A stretch of 64,000 nt of DNA from Gonatopus flavifemur (Eukaryota; Arthropoda; Insecta; Hymenoptera; Dryinidae): contig JAFFJZ010000014.1 in the NCBI GenBank assembly GCA_018340375.1, forward strand, positions 2,418,001 through 2,482,000. The letters run 5' to 3'. This document shows positions 23,601 to 33,761 of this stretch, in pieces. Numbering within the stretch: the first letter of the stretch is position 1; each line of letters opens with the position of its first letter. The notes beneath the pieces were generated by a model. The model did no database searches. It was not told the origin of the DNA and was given only the letters and a program-made list of their open reading frames with translations. Made by a program: the position numbers and the translations under genes.

Positions 23601-26600
23601 CCGTTTTGCAACTCATAGTAGAGGAAACTCATGTTCCTTTGCAATCGTGCATATCCCCTTCTTTATTAGAGAAGAAAGGAATGGTTATTACAACAACTGC
23701 TTGTGCAGTCGGTTTTTGACCATCTACAAAAGTAGTTACAGCATCAGATTAAGACTCAGGGCAAATATAATGTTAGTGAGCTCAACTATTGCAAAAAGTG
23801 CACTGACTAACCCAAATACCTTGTTACTTACGAGCTATTCTCGTTTGTTAGTGTAACTCCCGTATCGATTAAGGGGATACCAGCGATTTCCTCTGACAGA
23901 ACCCGCCACACAAATGTACCGACTGAGTAAACATTTTCTCGGCAAGAATACTCCGAACTGAATTCATAAAGAAGTATGAAACTTTTAGGAATTAATGTTC
24001 AATCCTTTATTTATCCCGGCACTCCGCCCGGATTTCGAATTTTGAAAAAAAAATTTGTGTCACCGATTGAGCAAAAAATTTTTCATCGAAATTCAAAATT
24101 TGGGCGATGTACCGGGATAGATAAAAGATTGAAGACTGATTCCTGAAAGTTTCATACTTTTTTATGAATTCAGTTGAAAGTATTCTTGCCGAGAAAATGT
24201 TGACTCAGTCGGTACATTTGTGTGGTGGGTTGCGTCAGAGGGGATCGCTGGTATCCCCTTCAGGTGATACCAGCGGTTACTGACCGAGCACGTTGGTTAG
24301 AAAAGGACACGCTCATGTGATAGAAAGAGAGGTGTGATACTGTCGCTGGTATCCCGTTAAATAGTTGTTGCAACTATTCCTTTCGCTCAGTGCAGAGAAC
24401 TCCTGTACGTTCCTGATCAGTTTTTGTCACGTAAATTGCTGCCAATGCCTCTCAGAATTCCACTAGGTTCGATACGGTTCTAACAACCTTCTTTATCATT
24501 ATAAATTACTAGCCTCCCCTACTGTGAATTCCCAGTTAGTTCGCTTGGGCCTTGCGAATCAACTGGGAATTTACAGTGGGGTCGCTGGTATATTGAGAAT
24601 ATACTTGTATTTTGAGATTATATGCCAAACATTCTTTTAAAAAGTACCATACCTTCTGTAAATTGATGGTAAAATGATCACATTTTATAACAGAATTTTG
24701 GTACTTTTGAAGAGAATATTTGGGATATAATCTCAAAATGCCAGTATATCCTGAATATATCAGCGAATCTATAGTAATTCATGGTGAGAAATGTTTCTTC
24801 GTGTAGAACGTGTTTCTCTCCGTGTGTCTTCCCAATGGTTCCATGTTGATACATCCTTTATCAGGCGATTATCTCGAGTAGTGTCACATTTTGTGTTTTG
24901 GCAAATCCTTGATCATCTTTGACTTGAATCTTGGATTATTCTTTTAGCATACCTCAAATTCTCTCCTCGAAGGATCTTGATCACAATATGTTTTCACAGG
25001 AGTTGATGAAACAAGCACTGATGCTCAAAGTATGGATAGCTCTCTTCGCAGTTCTTCCGAGGACCTCGAAGATGGAAGTGATGATAGTGCACATGAATCT
25101 GATGATGAAGAGCACGATTTCATACATGAACTTCTTTATGAGGATGCTCCAATCACTGTTATAGAGAGTACAGTCTCAATAGCATTATTTGCAACACGTC
25201 ACAAATTAACCGGAGCAGGACTGGCAGATCTGTTAGAACTGATTTCCATTCACTACAAAAATCCTAATCTTTGTTTTCAAAGTGTCTATAAATTCGAAAA
25301 ATTCCTGACGAAATCCACAACACAAGTGAAACGTCATTTCTACTGTTCCACATGCTACACTTCTCTTGAAAGTCAAAATTCCTCATGTTCAAATTGTGAT
25401 TATGCAGATGATGTGAGTTATTTTATTCAAATTCCTATCTTATCACAATTGGAAAACATGTTCAAACAAAAAAAATTTGTCGAAAATCTTGACTATCGCT
25501 TCAAGCGTCAAAAACAAGCAGCCGAAAATTATGAAGATATTTATGACGGCAAAATACATCGAGATCTGGCTGAAGGAACTGGTATTCTATCTAATCCAAT
25601 GAACATCTCACTATCCTGGAATACTGATAGAGTTTCTATATTCAAATCTTCAATTGATAGTATATGGCCCTTCTATTTTACTATAAATGAATTGCCTTTT
25701 CATATGAGGAGAATGACAGAAAATGTCATTTCAGCAGGATTATGGATTGGTCCAGACGAACCAGTTCCGAACTCATTCATGAGCACCTTCGTAGATGATT
25801 TGAAACAATTATATCAAGGTGTCTCCTTTGAAATTCCAGGATCTGAGGTTCCGAGGCATGTGAGGGGTATAGTTATGTGTGGGACGTGCGATCTTCCTGC
25901 AAAATCTCTCTTCCTCAATATGATGCGATTTAATGGTTATTTTGGATGCACTACTTGTGAGACTGAAGGTTGCAGATCAGGTCACAAACACGTGTATCCT
26001 TATGAAAGAAACTTGAATTTAAGAACAACCGAAGAAACAAATGAACATGCTCAAATAGCTTTTAATTCAAGCAAACCTGAATATGGTGTTCAAGGTCCAT
26101 CCGCTCTAGAATTATTCGTTCACGATTTTATTCAAACCACAGCCGTAGATGAGATGCACGCTGTATTCAGTGGAGTCACAAAACATTTATTGAGATTATT
26201 TATTGAACCTAAATTCAAAAAGGAGAAGTGGAGTTTATGTGAAAGCACGAAAATTATGGATGAAAGATGTTTATCTTCAACTCCACCAGCATCTGTTAAG
26301 AGACTGCCTCGTTCAGTTCTTCATCATGAGTCAAACTTTCTGAAGTGGGCCACTTAAAAATGAGTTGTCAAATTCTATATTTATTTTTTATAGAATTTGA
26401 AGGTTCATTCATCAACAATAATATCCTGAAATGTTTTTGCAAGATTTTTTTTTCTTCTCCAAGTTATAAACAAAACAATTTTTGAGCCACTTTTTTTATT
26501 AATTACGATTATTCAGTGAGTTTTCTATAAAACATTACCAAATTTCAACGGTGAGTACAATAATGGTGGCAAAATAAGATGGTTCAATCGAATGATTAAA

Positions 26601-29600
26601 AAAGTTTGATTTGTTTATAAGTAATTATTTTTGCAATAAACAAATTCATGTTAAATAAACTTCTGGAATAGATAGAACAATAATTTTTTCTCATTTCCAA
26701 GCTCTACCATCAAACCAATGATACGTGCAATAAAATTTGAGTAATATCAATAAGAAACAAAGATATGAATTTTTAAACATCTTCTCGGAGGCACTAACGC
26801 GGCGTCACTAAGCGAGCGTTCGTCTACTCTTATAGCCTGATTCTACTATTTCACTCCTAATACTTGAGCAATGAGTACAATATATACACATCTATTATGT
26901 TTTACAAACTTTCAATACAATACAATTTGTAGCACTAGGAAAAACCTTACATTCTAAACCATTCTAAACTTTGCATGCTAAAGGGCTTGAAGCAATGATA
27001 TTTTCGAGTACCTTCAATAGTTGTAGCAGTAGAAGAACAGGATTCTAATCCTATTTTATGTTTATTCTATTCGTCTAGGGAACTGAAATCAAAATTGATT
27101 TTTTTGAAAAAACCGCGAGCCCATTCGTAAAGATTTTTTGTCGTCACAATAGTTTTATCTTGCAAGCTCGCACGGTATGCGCTCCTTTTCACACATCCAC
27201 CAATACCGTCACAAGCGCCCTTTCCATGTGAAGTAGCAAAAAAGTGCCACTCGGCTTTGATATCAAAATCTTCTTCATGATACAGTAAATTAATTGAATT
27301 GAATTTATTTTTGTACTGAGAGCCCGCACCATCTGGAAAGTGAAATATTTTTTTCACATTCCGAGCGCCAAATTTCGATTTCAAAAATTCAACCATCTTT
27401 GAATTATATAGATGAACCCCAACAGCATCGTGGTTTTCATATTCAGAAAAAACTACATAATTTACGTTACTGACACTATTGTTTCTTTTGAAATAAATGA
27501 TCAGATCGACACTCATAGCTCGGCCTTCCTTCTCAACAGGACAAGCTGAGTATCCCTGATTGAGACGCAAATTCTTGGCAATAGTGGCCATGCGTCTGCT
27601 CACGCTGAATACTTTTGCCGTTTTCCGAATCGACCAATCTACTGGTACTGTTGTCAAAAGCGTGATTTTCTCAATTCGAGTTGATGCACAAGATGAAGAA
27701 ACTTTTATGTCACTTATCCATGTATTAACATCAACTTCACTGAAATCAGTCAAAGTACCACTGCTTATTGATTTCATTAGAAGCTTATCATCATCTGACA
27801 AATTCAATTGCAGTTTTTTTGCAGGTGGTGCCGTTAATACCTCATGAAGAGCAGCTGCAAGTTTCACTCGTTTGATTTTATTATCTACTGCTTTACATAT
27901 GTAATCTTCATCTTTTGACGATTCCGCTTCTGCTTCTTCCATTTCTACTTCCTCTTCTTCTTCTTTTTCGGAATTTGTATTTTCTTTTTGATTTTCCGTT
28001 TTATCTTGGACTACTGCAAACTGAACAGAATCTTTCCGTTGGTAAAGCTGCACTTCACACACACCACAAACATATGAACCGTACAAAGCACTGAATCTAG
28101 TATCCCAATTCTCCGAAATAAGGGTTAAATTTTTATACATGCAACTATGACCTTTCTTTTTGAAAGGATTGCAGCAATTGCGTGGCGGTGTCATGATGAA
28201 ATAGTGATACTTACGTTAATAAACAACACACGAGTACAAGTCTAAAGAAACGTGCCAGCGGAATGCCTTCGATTCGCATTTGTTTATCGACGTGCAGCGT
28301 TTTTGTTCCCAACGCAGCGCGTATATTTTGAAAAATTAGATTTATTTCCATTTACTATTGTTACGGAAAACCTTGTATCAAAATTTTTTGAATTACTCAA
28401 CTGTTAATAAAGAATAATTTGAGCATATATATGAATTATACTTATTCCTCAAGTATTGAGAGTGAAACAGCAAAATCAAGCTATAAGAGTAGACGAACGC
28501 TCGCTTAGTGACGCCGCGTTAGTGCCTCCGAGATGATGTTCAAAAATTCATATCTTTTTTTCTTATCAATATTACTCAAATTTTATTGCACGTATCATTA
28601 GTTCAATGTTAGAGCTTTAAGTGAGAAAAAATTATTGTTCTACCTATTCCAGAAGTTTATTGAATATGAATTTGTTTATTGCAAAAATAATTATATATAA
28701 ACAAATTAAACATTTTCAATCATTCGATTGAACCATCTTATTTTACTACTATTATTGTACTTACCATTAAAATTTGGTGATGTTTTATGAAAAACTCGCT
28801 GATTAATCGTAATCAATAAAAAAAGTGGCTTCAAAATTGTTTTGTTCATAACTTAAAAGAAACAAAATTCGCGAAAAGATTTCAGGATATTATTGCTGAT
28901 GTATAAACCTTCAAATTCTATAAAAAATAAATATAGAATTCGACACCCCATTTTCAAGTGGCCCACTTCAGAAAGTTGGACTCCATGCATATTGGAAAGC
29001 TGTGGAATTCGAACACTGGTTGTGCTTTTATTTCCTCCCTGTATTACATAACATTATGGATGAATTGTATTTCGAGCATTACAAATTGTTCATTGTAGCT
29101 ATTCATCTTCTGAATAAGAAGAGCATTTCTTCAGAAGAAATTGATGCAGCTGAACACCTATTGGACAAATTCGTATCACGATTTAGTGATTTATATGGAG
29201 AAGATTGTATGACTGCGAACATCCATCAATTACGCCACTTAGCTTTGACTGTGAGGAAATTCGGACCTTTTTTTATGACGTCTTGTTTCATGTACGAAGA
29301 TTTGAATGGAAAATTGAAAAATTTTGTCCATGGAACAAGATATGCTGCATCACAAATCTGTGCTTCAATCTCAATGTTTATATCAACAACAAATTATCGA
29401 AACATATTCATATCAAATGAATCAGCTGTCCATGAATATTGTGAAAAATTGATAAAACCTAACAGAAACCGTAAATTACAGTCAGTTTCTGAACAGACCC
29501 AAATAGTAGGTTCTTCACAAAAATGCCATACTTTACCAGAAATTATAACTCAAGTTTTGCATGAAAATGTAATTTCTATCAAATCCTGTCATGTTTTTCA

Positions 29601-32600
29601 TAGAATTTTGAAGAACAATGTCCTTTTGGAAGCTTCTCCATATCATCGTAGGTTAAAGACTAACTCTTCATATATAAAATACATCAATAACGGCGCTACT
29701 AGCATTGGAATCATTTCATACTTCGTTCAAGTATATGTTTGCGATTGCTCAGGTTCATGTTTGAACACTGCTGAATGTGGCATAAAACGTTTTGCGATTG
29801 TGAAGAAATACAATCACCATAAGGTAGATGTACCGATGCCTGACCCTGTACAAATAGCTGACCCTCTGTGCGTAATTGTAATATACTAAGCTAAATATTT
29901 ATCATGTCTCAAATTTTGATGCATCGAAATATTCTGCAAGTTTTGTTTTCGATATACCACCGATCGAGGTGGCAGCGGTGCAAACGATTATATGACATGA
30001 GACGAGTAAACAAGAACACTCTGTGATTCCGCATCGAGCTGTCATTTTCTTAAAGAAATCGGTAAAGGGTAAGCGGATCTTCTTTAGTATTTTTTGATGT
30101 ACATTTTCATGGTATCTCTGAAATTATTGATGAATATTGTTTGCGTGTAGTTATGAAATGAGTTATCATCGACAATATAACCTCCAATTGCATAAATAAA
30201 TTTTTCCAATGGGTGTCAGGTTTGAGTACAATATCCACAGTCGTGGCACTAGGAGCTGACCCAAAGGGTCAACTTGAGAATCATATCGTAATTTATAAGT
30301 ATTTGAAGCTGACCCTGTTGTAGAACTTTCATTATTTAATTGGTTCAGTCATTATATACTGAACAAAAATTAATTTCAGTTTCCATCCATTCTATATTTG
30401 ACTGAAAGAAATATAGTTCTTAATGCAGTGAAAAACATTTCAAAAAATTCATACCGTTTTATGTTCTTTTTCATATTCCTTCATCATTTTTCATATTTCC
30501 TGATAATTTTTGGAATTTCCCTCTCATCTCATGATATACCATAAGATATTCATTTCTTGAACTGTTTGAATGTTAAAAATGTGTTGATTCATTCATTTTT
30601 ATTATATATTCATTTACATAATTTATATCATATATTCATATATGTATATGATCTCTAGTTTCACAGGAATCATTAGCAGCAGTTAAAGAAGGAATGGGCG
30701 TGCAAACTGCAGCCAAACAATCTAATGTCCCCAAAACGACGCTGCTATATAAAAAAAGAGGTACCTATCCGGAGAAGAGAAAGATGGGTCCTGAGACAAT
30801 CTTTTCAACTGAAGAAGAAGACATTTCAGCTCACTGGGTCTTAGATATGGCAAAAGCAGGATTTCCTGTATCGGAAGGAACTTTTGTAGTAAGTGTGGTT
30901 GAATTAGCCCGAGAACTTGGTGAACAGTTCAAAAATGAAAAACCTGGACGTAGATGGTATGAAGCTTTTTTGAGACGACACCCTAAAATGAGTGTTCGTA
31001 CATCGCAAAATTTGACGAAAAGCCGTTCAGAAATTACACTACAAAAATTGAAAACTTGGTTTGATGAAGTTCAACAGTATTTGAATGGAAACGATCAACT
31101 CCACGTCCTGTCCGATCCCAACAGAGTATTCAACTGTGATGAATCAGCATTCTTTTTGAATCCGAAGGGATCTCACATTTTGGCTAGGGAAGGAGATAAA
31201 ACAATTTATAATACAATAAATAACAACGAAAAAGAATGCCTAACTGTGTTGGTTACTGGAAATGCTGCTGGTGTTGTTGCACCTCCGATGGTTTTATTTC
31301 GATATCAACGAATACCTTCTGAAATCTCTGAGAGCGTACCAAAGAACTGGGAGATCAGTTGTTCAGAGAGTGGTTGGATGACTTGTGAAACGTTTTATGG
31401 TTACATAACCAACGTATTTTATCCATGGGCGAAGAAAAATGTTGATTTCCCTATTATTCTTTTCGTTGATGTACATTGTTCTCACATGTCACTGCATTTG
31501 GGTCGATTCTGCAGAGAAGTTCGTATCATTTTGGTAGCACTTTATCCAAATTCTACTCACTTATTACAACCCATGGATGTGGCAGTATTTCGTACTTTGA
31601 AAGCGAGTTGGAAAGAACAAGTTTTGTCTTGGAGGGTACAGAACCAAAAGGAGTTTTTAAAAAGAAAACATTTTGCACCACTTTTAGACCAAGCCATCCA
31701 AAACAATGTCACACCTGCCATCTTGATGAATGGTTTCCGCAAATGTGGACTATATCCTTGGGATCCAACTGTTGTTGATCGCATGTTTGAATCACGTTAG
31801 CGAGTTGAGCAAAGAAGCGAGGTCATTCCTAGAATCAATTTACCTGATAAAAAGGATATTGAGCATTCAAAATTTTTCGAACAGTTTATCGAAAAGCCTA
31901 CTTTGAATTCATTCGAATCAGTACCAGTGGGAAACGAGTGGACAGGTCCTGAACGTGATGCATCACTTTTCAAGGCATGTTTAACAGCATTGCTGGTATC
32001 AGTAGTAGTAGTAGTAGTACCAGTAGCAATAGCATTGATTTTATATAATTCAGAGAAGTGATCAATGCATAATATTATTTCCAGGTATGGAATGAAATCA
32101 AACGAAAAATTTATCCTCATTCGGATCATAGCCACCACGACCTGCAACATGATAAATCCATGGAAGAAGAAGATTCTCATAATGGTACATATTTGACGAT
32201 ATTGTCCCAGTACAATTGAGCTCTGACGATTATCTGATGCTTCCTGAAAATCCTTGTGATTTCCCAATTCAAACAACTGGCTCCCATGTGGATTCAACCA
32301 AAGAAGCTGACAATACAAACGCACCAGTCATATTTGCAACAATTCCACCGACCATCCATGAAATGGATATTGAAAAAGATATGACCAATGAAGATGAAAA
32401 TGAAATGTGTTCTCAACCATCAATTTCAACAGCCTCGATCATATCACCCAAACTAAACAACTGTGATATGATTAACAATGAAGGTTATCTATCACCCAAT
32501 GAATCCAATACTATTACACAAAATATACCCTCTCCGTTCAAGAGAGCACTTTTTTGGCCTGAATCATAAGTCGAAACAAAGAGGAGGAAACGAGATGAAA

Positions 32601-33761
32601 ACCCGTGGTTATCACTTCTGAGGCATGGCAGCAATACAATGGAATGAAGTTACAAGAAAAACAAAATAAATTAAATGAGAAAGACGAAAGAAAGAAAGTC
32701 AGAGAACTGAAAGCTAAAGAAAAATTGGAAAAGAACACCGAAAAATCGTTGGGAAAGAAGAAACGAAAAACTAAAAATCTTAAAGAAAATGATGAAGAAA
32801 TAAATGTTTCTGACGGTGAAATGTTATCGCCTTTTGAAAATTCGAGTGGAACACTCAGTACCCCAGAAGATCAGTGGCAGAATCAATTGCGAGTAAATGA
32901 TTACGTGATCATTGTATATGAGGAAGAGTATTTTCCAGGGCAGATAAAAAAATAAGAAACACTGGAACTGAATATTTGATATCAGTTATGGGAATGAGCG
33001 GGCGTTCTGGTTGGCGATGGCCTGTAAAAAAAGATGAAATTTGGTATAAAAAAGAAGATGTGATGGGAAAAATAAAACCGCCATCTTCAACCAACTCCAG
33101 AAGGATTCATGTTTTCGACGAAATGAAGAAGTACAGAAAAAGTGCTGATTTAAAGTGATTGAAACATAGTTGTGAATTTGAATGATTTTTCCCAGTTTAT
33201 TGATAAAACTTGTATAAATTATTCTTCCTAATTCAAATAAAAAATCTTTGTCATTTCAAGGATTTCGGTGAATGAATATATTTGCCTCATATTTGAATGA
33301 ACTTTCGGTTGAAAATTATGAAATATCTGGATATAAACTTATTTCAATCTGCTTTCGCAGCCAAATTATGAACGAAGAATGGATACTCGATGAATCATTT
33401 CCATTTTATCATAAGGTGTCAAGAACTGGTGCAACTGGGGTCAGCTTTAAGTACAAAGTGAAATTACCGGGTCAGGTTAAGGTACAAATTCGCTCATATT
33501 TAGAAAGATAATAAATCGTATCATAACGAGTTGTGGGAAATATTTATGTGTGTGGTCGTTTCAGAGATATTTCTGAGAATTGTTTCCAATATTCACATTC
33601 TGTGTGAATATTCTGGGTTGTATGTAATTATCAAATATACCACAAAGTTACCTTACGGGGTCAGGCACCCGTGCATCTACCTTAATATTCCTTTATCTCT
33701 TGTAGAGAATATTTCTCTTCAATTTGGATATACGTGCACAGAAACCCCTGAAATGATTTGA
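20541..33761 (+). CDS. CACTA-type (tnp2) transposase gene split by three elements
   Basis: I join six coding segments: 20541-20661, 21295-21370, 23433-23575, 25000-26327, 28987-29821 and 33685-33761. The introns have gt..ag ends with matching phases (1, 2, 1). The last two breaks are transposon insertions rather than introns. The sum is 2580 nt, or 859 codons plus TGA. The protein has an acidic N-terminus, a CX2C..CX2C cluster near residues 229-246, and tnp2-like catalytic landmarks: WNTD (D about 323), CGTCDLPAKS (D about 411), FNGYFGCTTC, and DEMH (about 497-500), then YWKAVEFEHWL after the insertion. Family knowledge: tnp2 is the DDE transposase of CACTA/EnSpm elements. I could not find CACTA termini, so a domesticated gene is also possible. 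A frame upstream of the chosen ATG is open back to 20409. Confidence 0.75.
21295..21370 (+). CDS. tnp2 gene, exon 2
   Basis: 76 nt between acceptor tatgaaatag and donor gaa/gtaaga. It encodes a Ser/Glu-rich segment (SNSISSKEEQNQDESCED). Entry phase 1, exit phase 2, consistent with its neighbours. Confidence 0.6.
21486..21700. mobile_element. Palindromic MITE with GGGGATACCA ends, in intron 2
   Basis: Ends aggggatacca and tggtatcccctt. The arms share ggttagaaaaggacacgcc-type sequence and ccagcggttaccgactgag in opposite orientation. It belongs to the same family as 23871-24260 and 24261-24357. Confidence 0.8.
21919..23211 (-). mobile_element. Full-length irritans-type mariner element
   Basis: 1293 bp with 35-bp terminal inverted repeats that differ only at the outermost base; the shared core is gagggtggattgataag. 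TA dinucleotides flank both ends (21917-21918 and 23212-23213). The length, ends and single intact ORF are those expected of an autonomous mariner. It lies in intron 2 of the tnp2 gene in antisense orientation, so it need not disrupt that protein. Confidence 0.95.
21984..23048 (-). CDS. mariner transposase, intact DD34D
   Basis: A DDE transposase that would cut and paste this element. The open frame is 354 codons; the Met at codon 6 (MEKLENRAVIKY, 23033) is the likelier start because irritans-group proteins begin MEK, giving 349 residues. In 354-numbering the N-terminal HTH region runs to about 115, WVPRLLT (the WVPHEL signature) is at 124-130, and the catalytic aspartates are D163 (TVDETW), D257 (HHDNAP) and D292 (SPDLAPSD), spaced 34 residues apart. 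No stops or frameshifts. The sequence resembles the irritans group, including Himar-type proteins (recalled from family knowledge). All key residues are present, so activity is plausible. Confidence 0.95.
   Translation of the reverse strand: MFFVKMEKLENRAVIKYFHLKGLTPKEIKEEMDSTLGTSSPSYSTVKQWVSEFKKGRVSTSDEPRSERPIEVTTPDMIEKIHQIVLKDRRLKVREIAETCKMSYERVQNILHQHLYMEKLCARWVPRLLTVDQKLIRKNISTANLALYKRNPSEFLRRFVTVDETWVHHYTPETKEQSKQWIGPGEPTPKKAKTIFSANKVMATVFWDARGIIYIDYLEKGKTITGQYYADLLQRLSHEVKIKRPHLAKKKILFHHDNAPAHTSIVAMAKINDLKFELMPHPPYSPDLAPSDYYLSPNLRKWLGGKRFADNEEVIEAVNGYFEELDESVYRDGITRLEHRYEKCISLGGDYVEK
23433..23575 (+). CDS. tnp2 gene, exon 3
   Basis: 143 nt between acceptor taatattactag and donor catg/gtaaat. 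Encodes an acidic stretch ending DVDEPDWESDLDEH. Phase 2 in, phase 1 out. Confidence 0.65.
23871..24260. mobile_element. Palindromic MITE with AAGGGGATACCAGCGAT ends, in intron 3
   Basis: Ends aaggggataccagcgatt and tcgctggtatcccctt. The arms continue through cctctgac/gtcagagg, accgactgagt and ttgccgagaaaatgtt or their complements over nearly 190 bp. It is a near-perfect hairpin without coding. Confidence 0.85.
24261..24357. repeat. Half-copy of the GGGGATACCA MITE
   Basis: Corresponds to the right half of the copy at 21486-21700 (ggtgataccagcggttac, ggttagaaaaggacacgc). It directly abuts the previous MITE, suggesting one landed in the other. Confidence 0.7.
24509..24770. mobile_element. Hairpin plus palindromic MITE, in intron 3
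   Basis: A small hairpin at 24516-24580 (ctactgtgaattcccagtt with aactgggaatttacagt) is followed by a ~180-bp palindrome, 24588-24770. Its arms share tattttgagattatat and aaaagtacca or complements and end gtcgctggtat / atatatcagcga. Confidence 0.65.
25000..26327 (+). CDS. tnp2 gene, exon 4, part before the long-TIR insertion
   Basis: Acceptor tttcacag at 24999. This part holds the zinc cluster (CSTC..CSNC) and the catalytic landmarks described for the whole gene. It ends in frame at CAT, the 3-bp target duplication of the element at 26328. Beyond this point the frame reads into the transposon and stops at 26357. Confidence 0.8.
26328..26880. repeat. Left long terminal inverted repeat
   Basis: Pairs with ~28440-28983. 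Shared blocks include ggttcaatcgaatgattraa and cgagcgttcgtctactctta or complements, with scattered small differences. The inner boundary is approximate. Confidence 0.85.
27067..28194 (-). CDS. Probable transposase of the long-TIR element, possibly internally deleted
   Basis: 375 codons from a true ATG. The N-terminus has a Cys-rich motif (RNCCNPFKKKGHSC, then YVCGVC), a long Glu-rich segment near 80-100, a helix-turn-helix-like region (WSIRKTAKVFSVSRRMATIAK) near 190, and a C-terminal block with FPDGAGSQYKNK, AEWHFFATSHGKGACDGIGG and VKRSAYRASLQ. I recall this C-terminal block from large uncharacterised proteins of insects and cnidarians, usually around 600 residues. Against that memory about 200 residues seem to be missing between YFKRNNSVS and NYVVFSEY, joined in frame. 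That would make this a deleted, non-autonomous copy. The superfamily is not assigned. Confidence 0.7.
   Translation of the reverse strand: MTPPRNCCNPFKKKGHSCMYKNLTLISENWDTRFSALYGSYVCGVCEVQLYQRKDSVQFAVVQDKTENQKENTNSEKEEEEEVEMEEAEAESSKDEDYICKAVDNKIKRVKLAAALHEVLTAPPAKKLQLNLSDDDKLLMKSISSGTLTDFSEVDVNTWISDIKVSSSCASTRIEKITLLTTVPVDWSIRKTAKVFSVSRRMATIAKNLRLNQGYSACPVEKEGRAMSVDLIIYFKRNNSVSNVNYVVFSEYENHDAVGVHLYNSKMVEFLKSKFGARNVKKIFHFPDGAGSQYKNKFNSINLLYHEEDFDIKAEWHFFATSHGKGACDGIGGCVKRSAYRASLQDKTIVTTKNLYEWARGFFKKINFDFSSLDE
28440..28983. repeat. Right long terminal inverted repeat
   Basis: Reverse-complement partner of 26328-26880. Confidence 0.85.
28987..29821 (+). CDS. tnp2 gene, part after the long-TIR insertion
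   Basis: Continues the frame with AYWKAVEFEHWLCFYFLPVL and INIHQLRHL-type helical sequence, as in the C-terminal part of tnp2-type proteins. It ends at CACCATA, where the pogo-like element begins. The open frame continuing to 29889 is read from the terminal sequence of that element, not from the gene. Confidence 0.75.
29822..33682 (+). mobile_element. pogo/Tigger-like element, TA-flanked
   Basis: 3861 bp. The terminal inverted repeats of ~25 bp (aggtagatgtaccgatgcct and, inverted, aggtagatgcacgggtgcct) differ at a few positions. TA flanks both ends (29820-29821 and 33683-33684). The motif tgaccc recurs near both ends in opposite orientation (at least four copies left, three right), as expected of transposase binding sites. 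It carries a decayed pogo-type gene. Removal of the element and one TA restores the last 25 codons of the tnp2 gene. Confidence 0.85.
30667..33158 (+). pseudogene. Decayed pogo/Tigger-like transposase
   Basis: The exon after acceptor agtttcacag starts ESLAAVKEGMGVQTAAKQSN, the second half of a psq-type HTH; the first coding exon is not visible. In the 368-codon frame from 30694 the DDE residues are D149 (NCDESAFF), D259 (FVDVHCSH) and D295 (LLQPMDVAVF), a DD35D spacing. TAG at 31798 stops the frame, but pogo-like sequence continues after it (SEVIPRINLPDKK). Later parts lie at 32085-32185 (after a cag acceptor, WNEIKRKIYP), 32216-32569 (SPFKRALFWPES then TAA), 32605-32955 (TSEAWQQYN, Lys-rich coil) and 32976-33158 (GWRWPVKKDEIWYKKEDV) in shifting frames. 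The intron near 31974 would need a GC donor. A possible aataaa lies at 33236. Confidence 0.8.
33685..33761 (+). CDS. tnp2 gene, last coding segment after the pogo-like insertion
   Basis: Completes the AAT codon begun at 29821 and encodes 25 more residues (NIPLSLVENISLQF..) to TGA at 33759. A candidate poly(A) signal, aataaa, is at 33947. Confidence 0.6.

Larger units (their letters stand above)
26328..28983. mobile_element. DNA transposon with ~550-bp terminal inverted repeats
   Basis: 2656 bp, inserted in exon 4 of the tnp2 gene. The ends are gagtcaaactttctgaagtg and, inverted, gagtccaactttctgaagtg. High identity runs inward for about 550 bp on each side (26328 to ~26880 and ~28440 to 28983), including ctcggaggcactaacgcggc. 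CAT flanks both sides (26325-26327 and 28984-28986), and keeping one CAT restores the tnp2 frame. One minus-strand ORF lies between the arms. A 3-bp duplication together with such long arms does not fit a superfamily I can assign with confidence. Confidence 0.85.

Noticed and set aside
26328..26357. Apparent end of the 441-codon frame (..SNFLKWAT)
   Set aside because: Read-through into the left arm of the long-TIR element; the gene continues at 28987.
29822..29889. Apparent C-terminus of the tnp2 protein (VDVPMPDPVQIADPLC..)
   Set aside because: These codons are the terminal inverted repeat and subterminal sequence of the pogo-like element.
32538..32738. Minus-strand Phe/Ser-rich frame
   Set aside because: Shadow of the Lys-rich coil of the pogo-like pseudogene.
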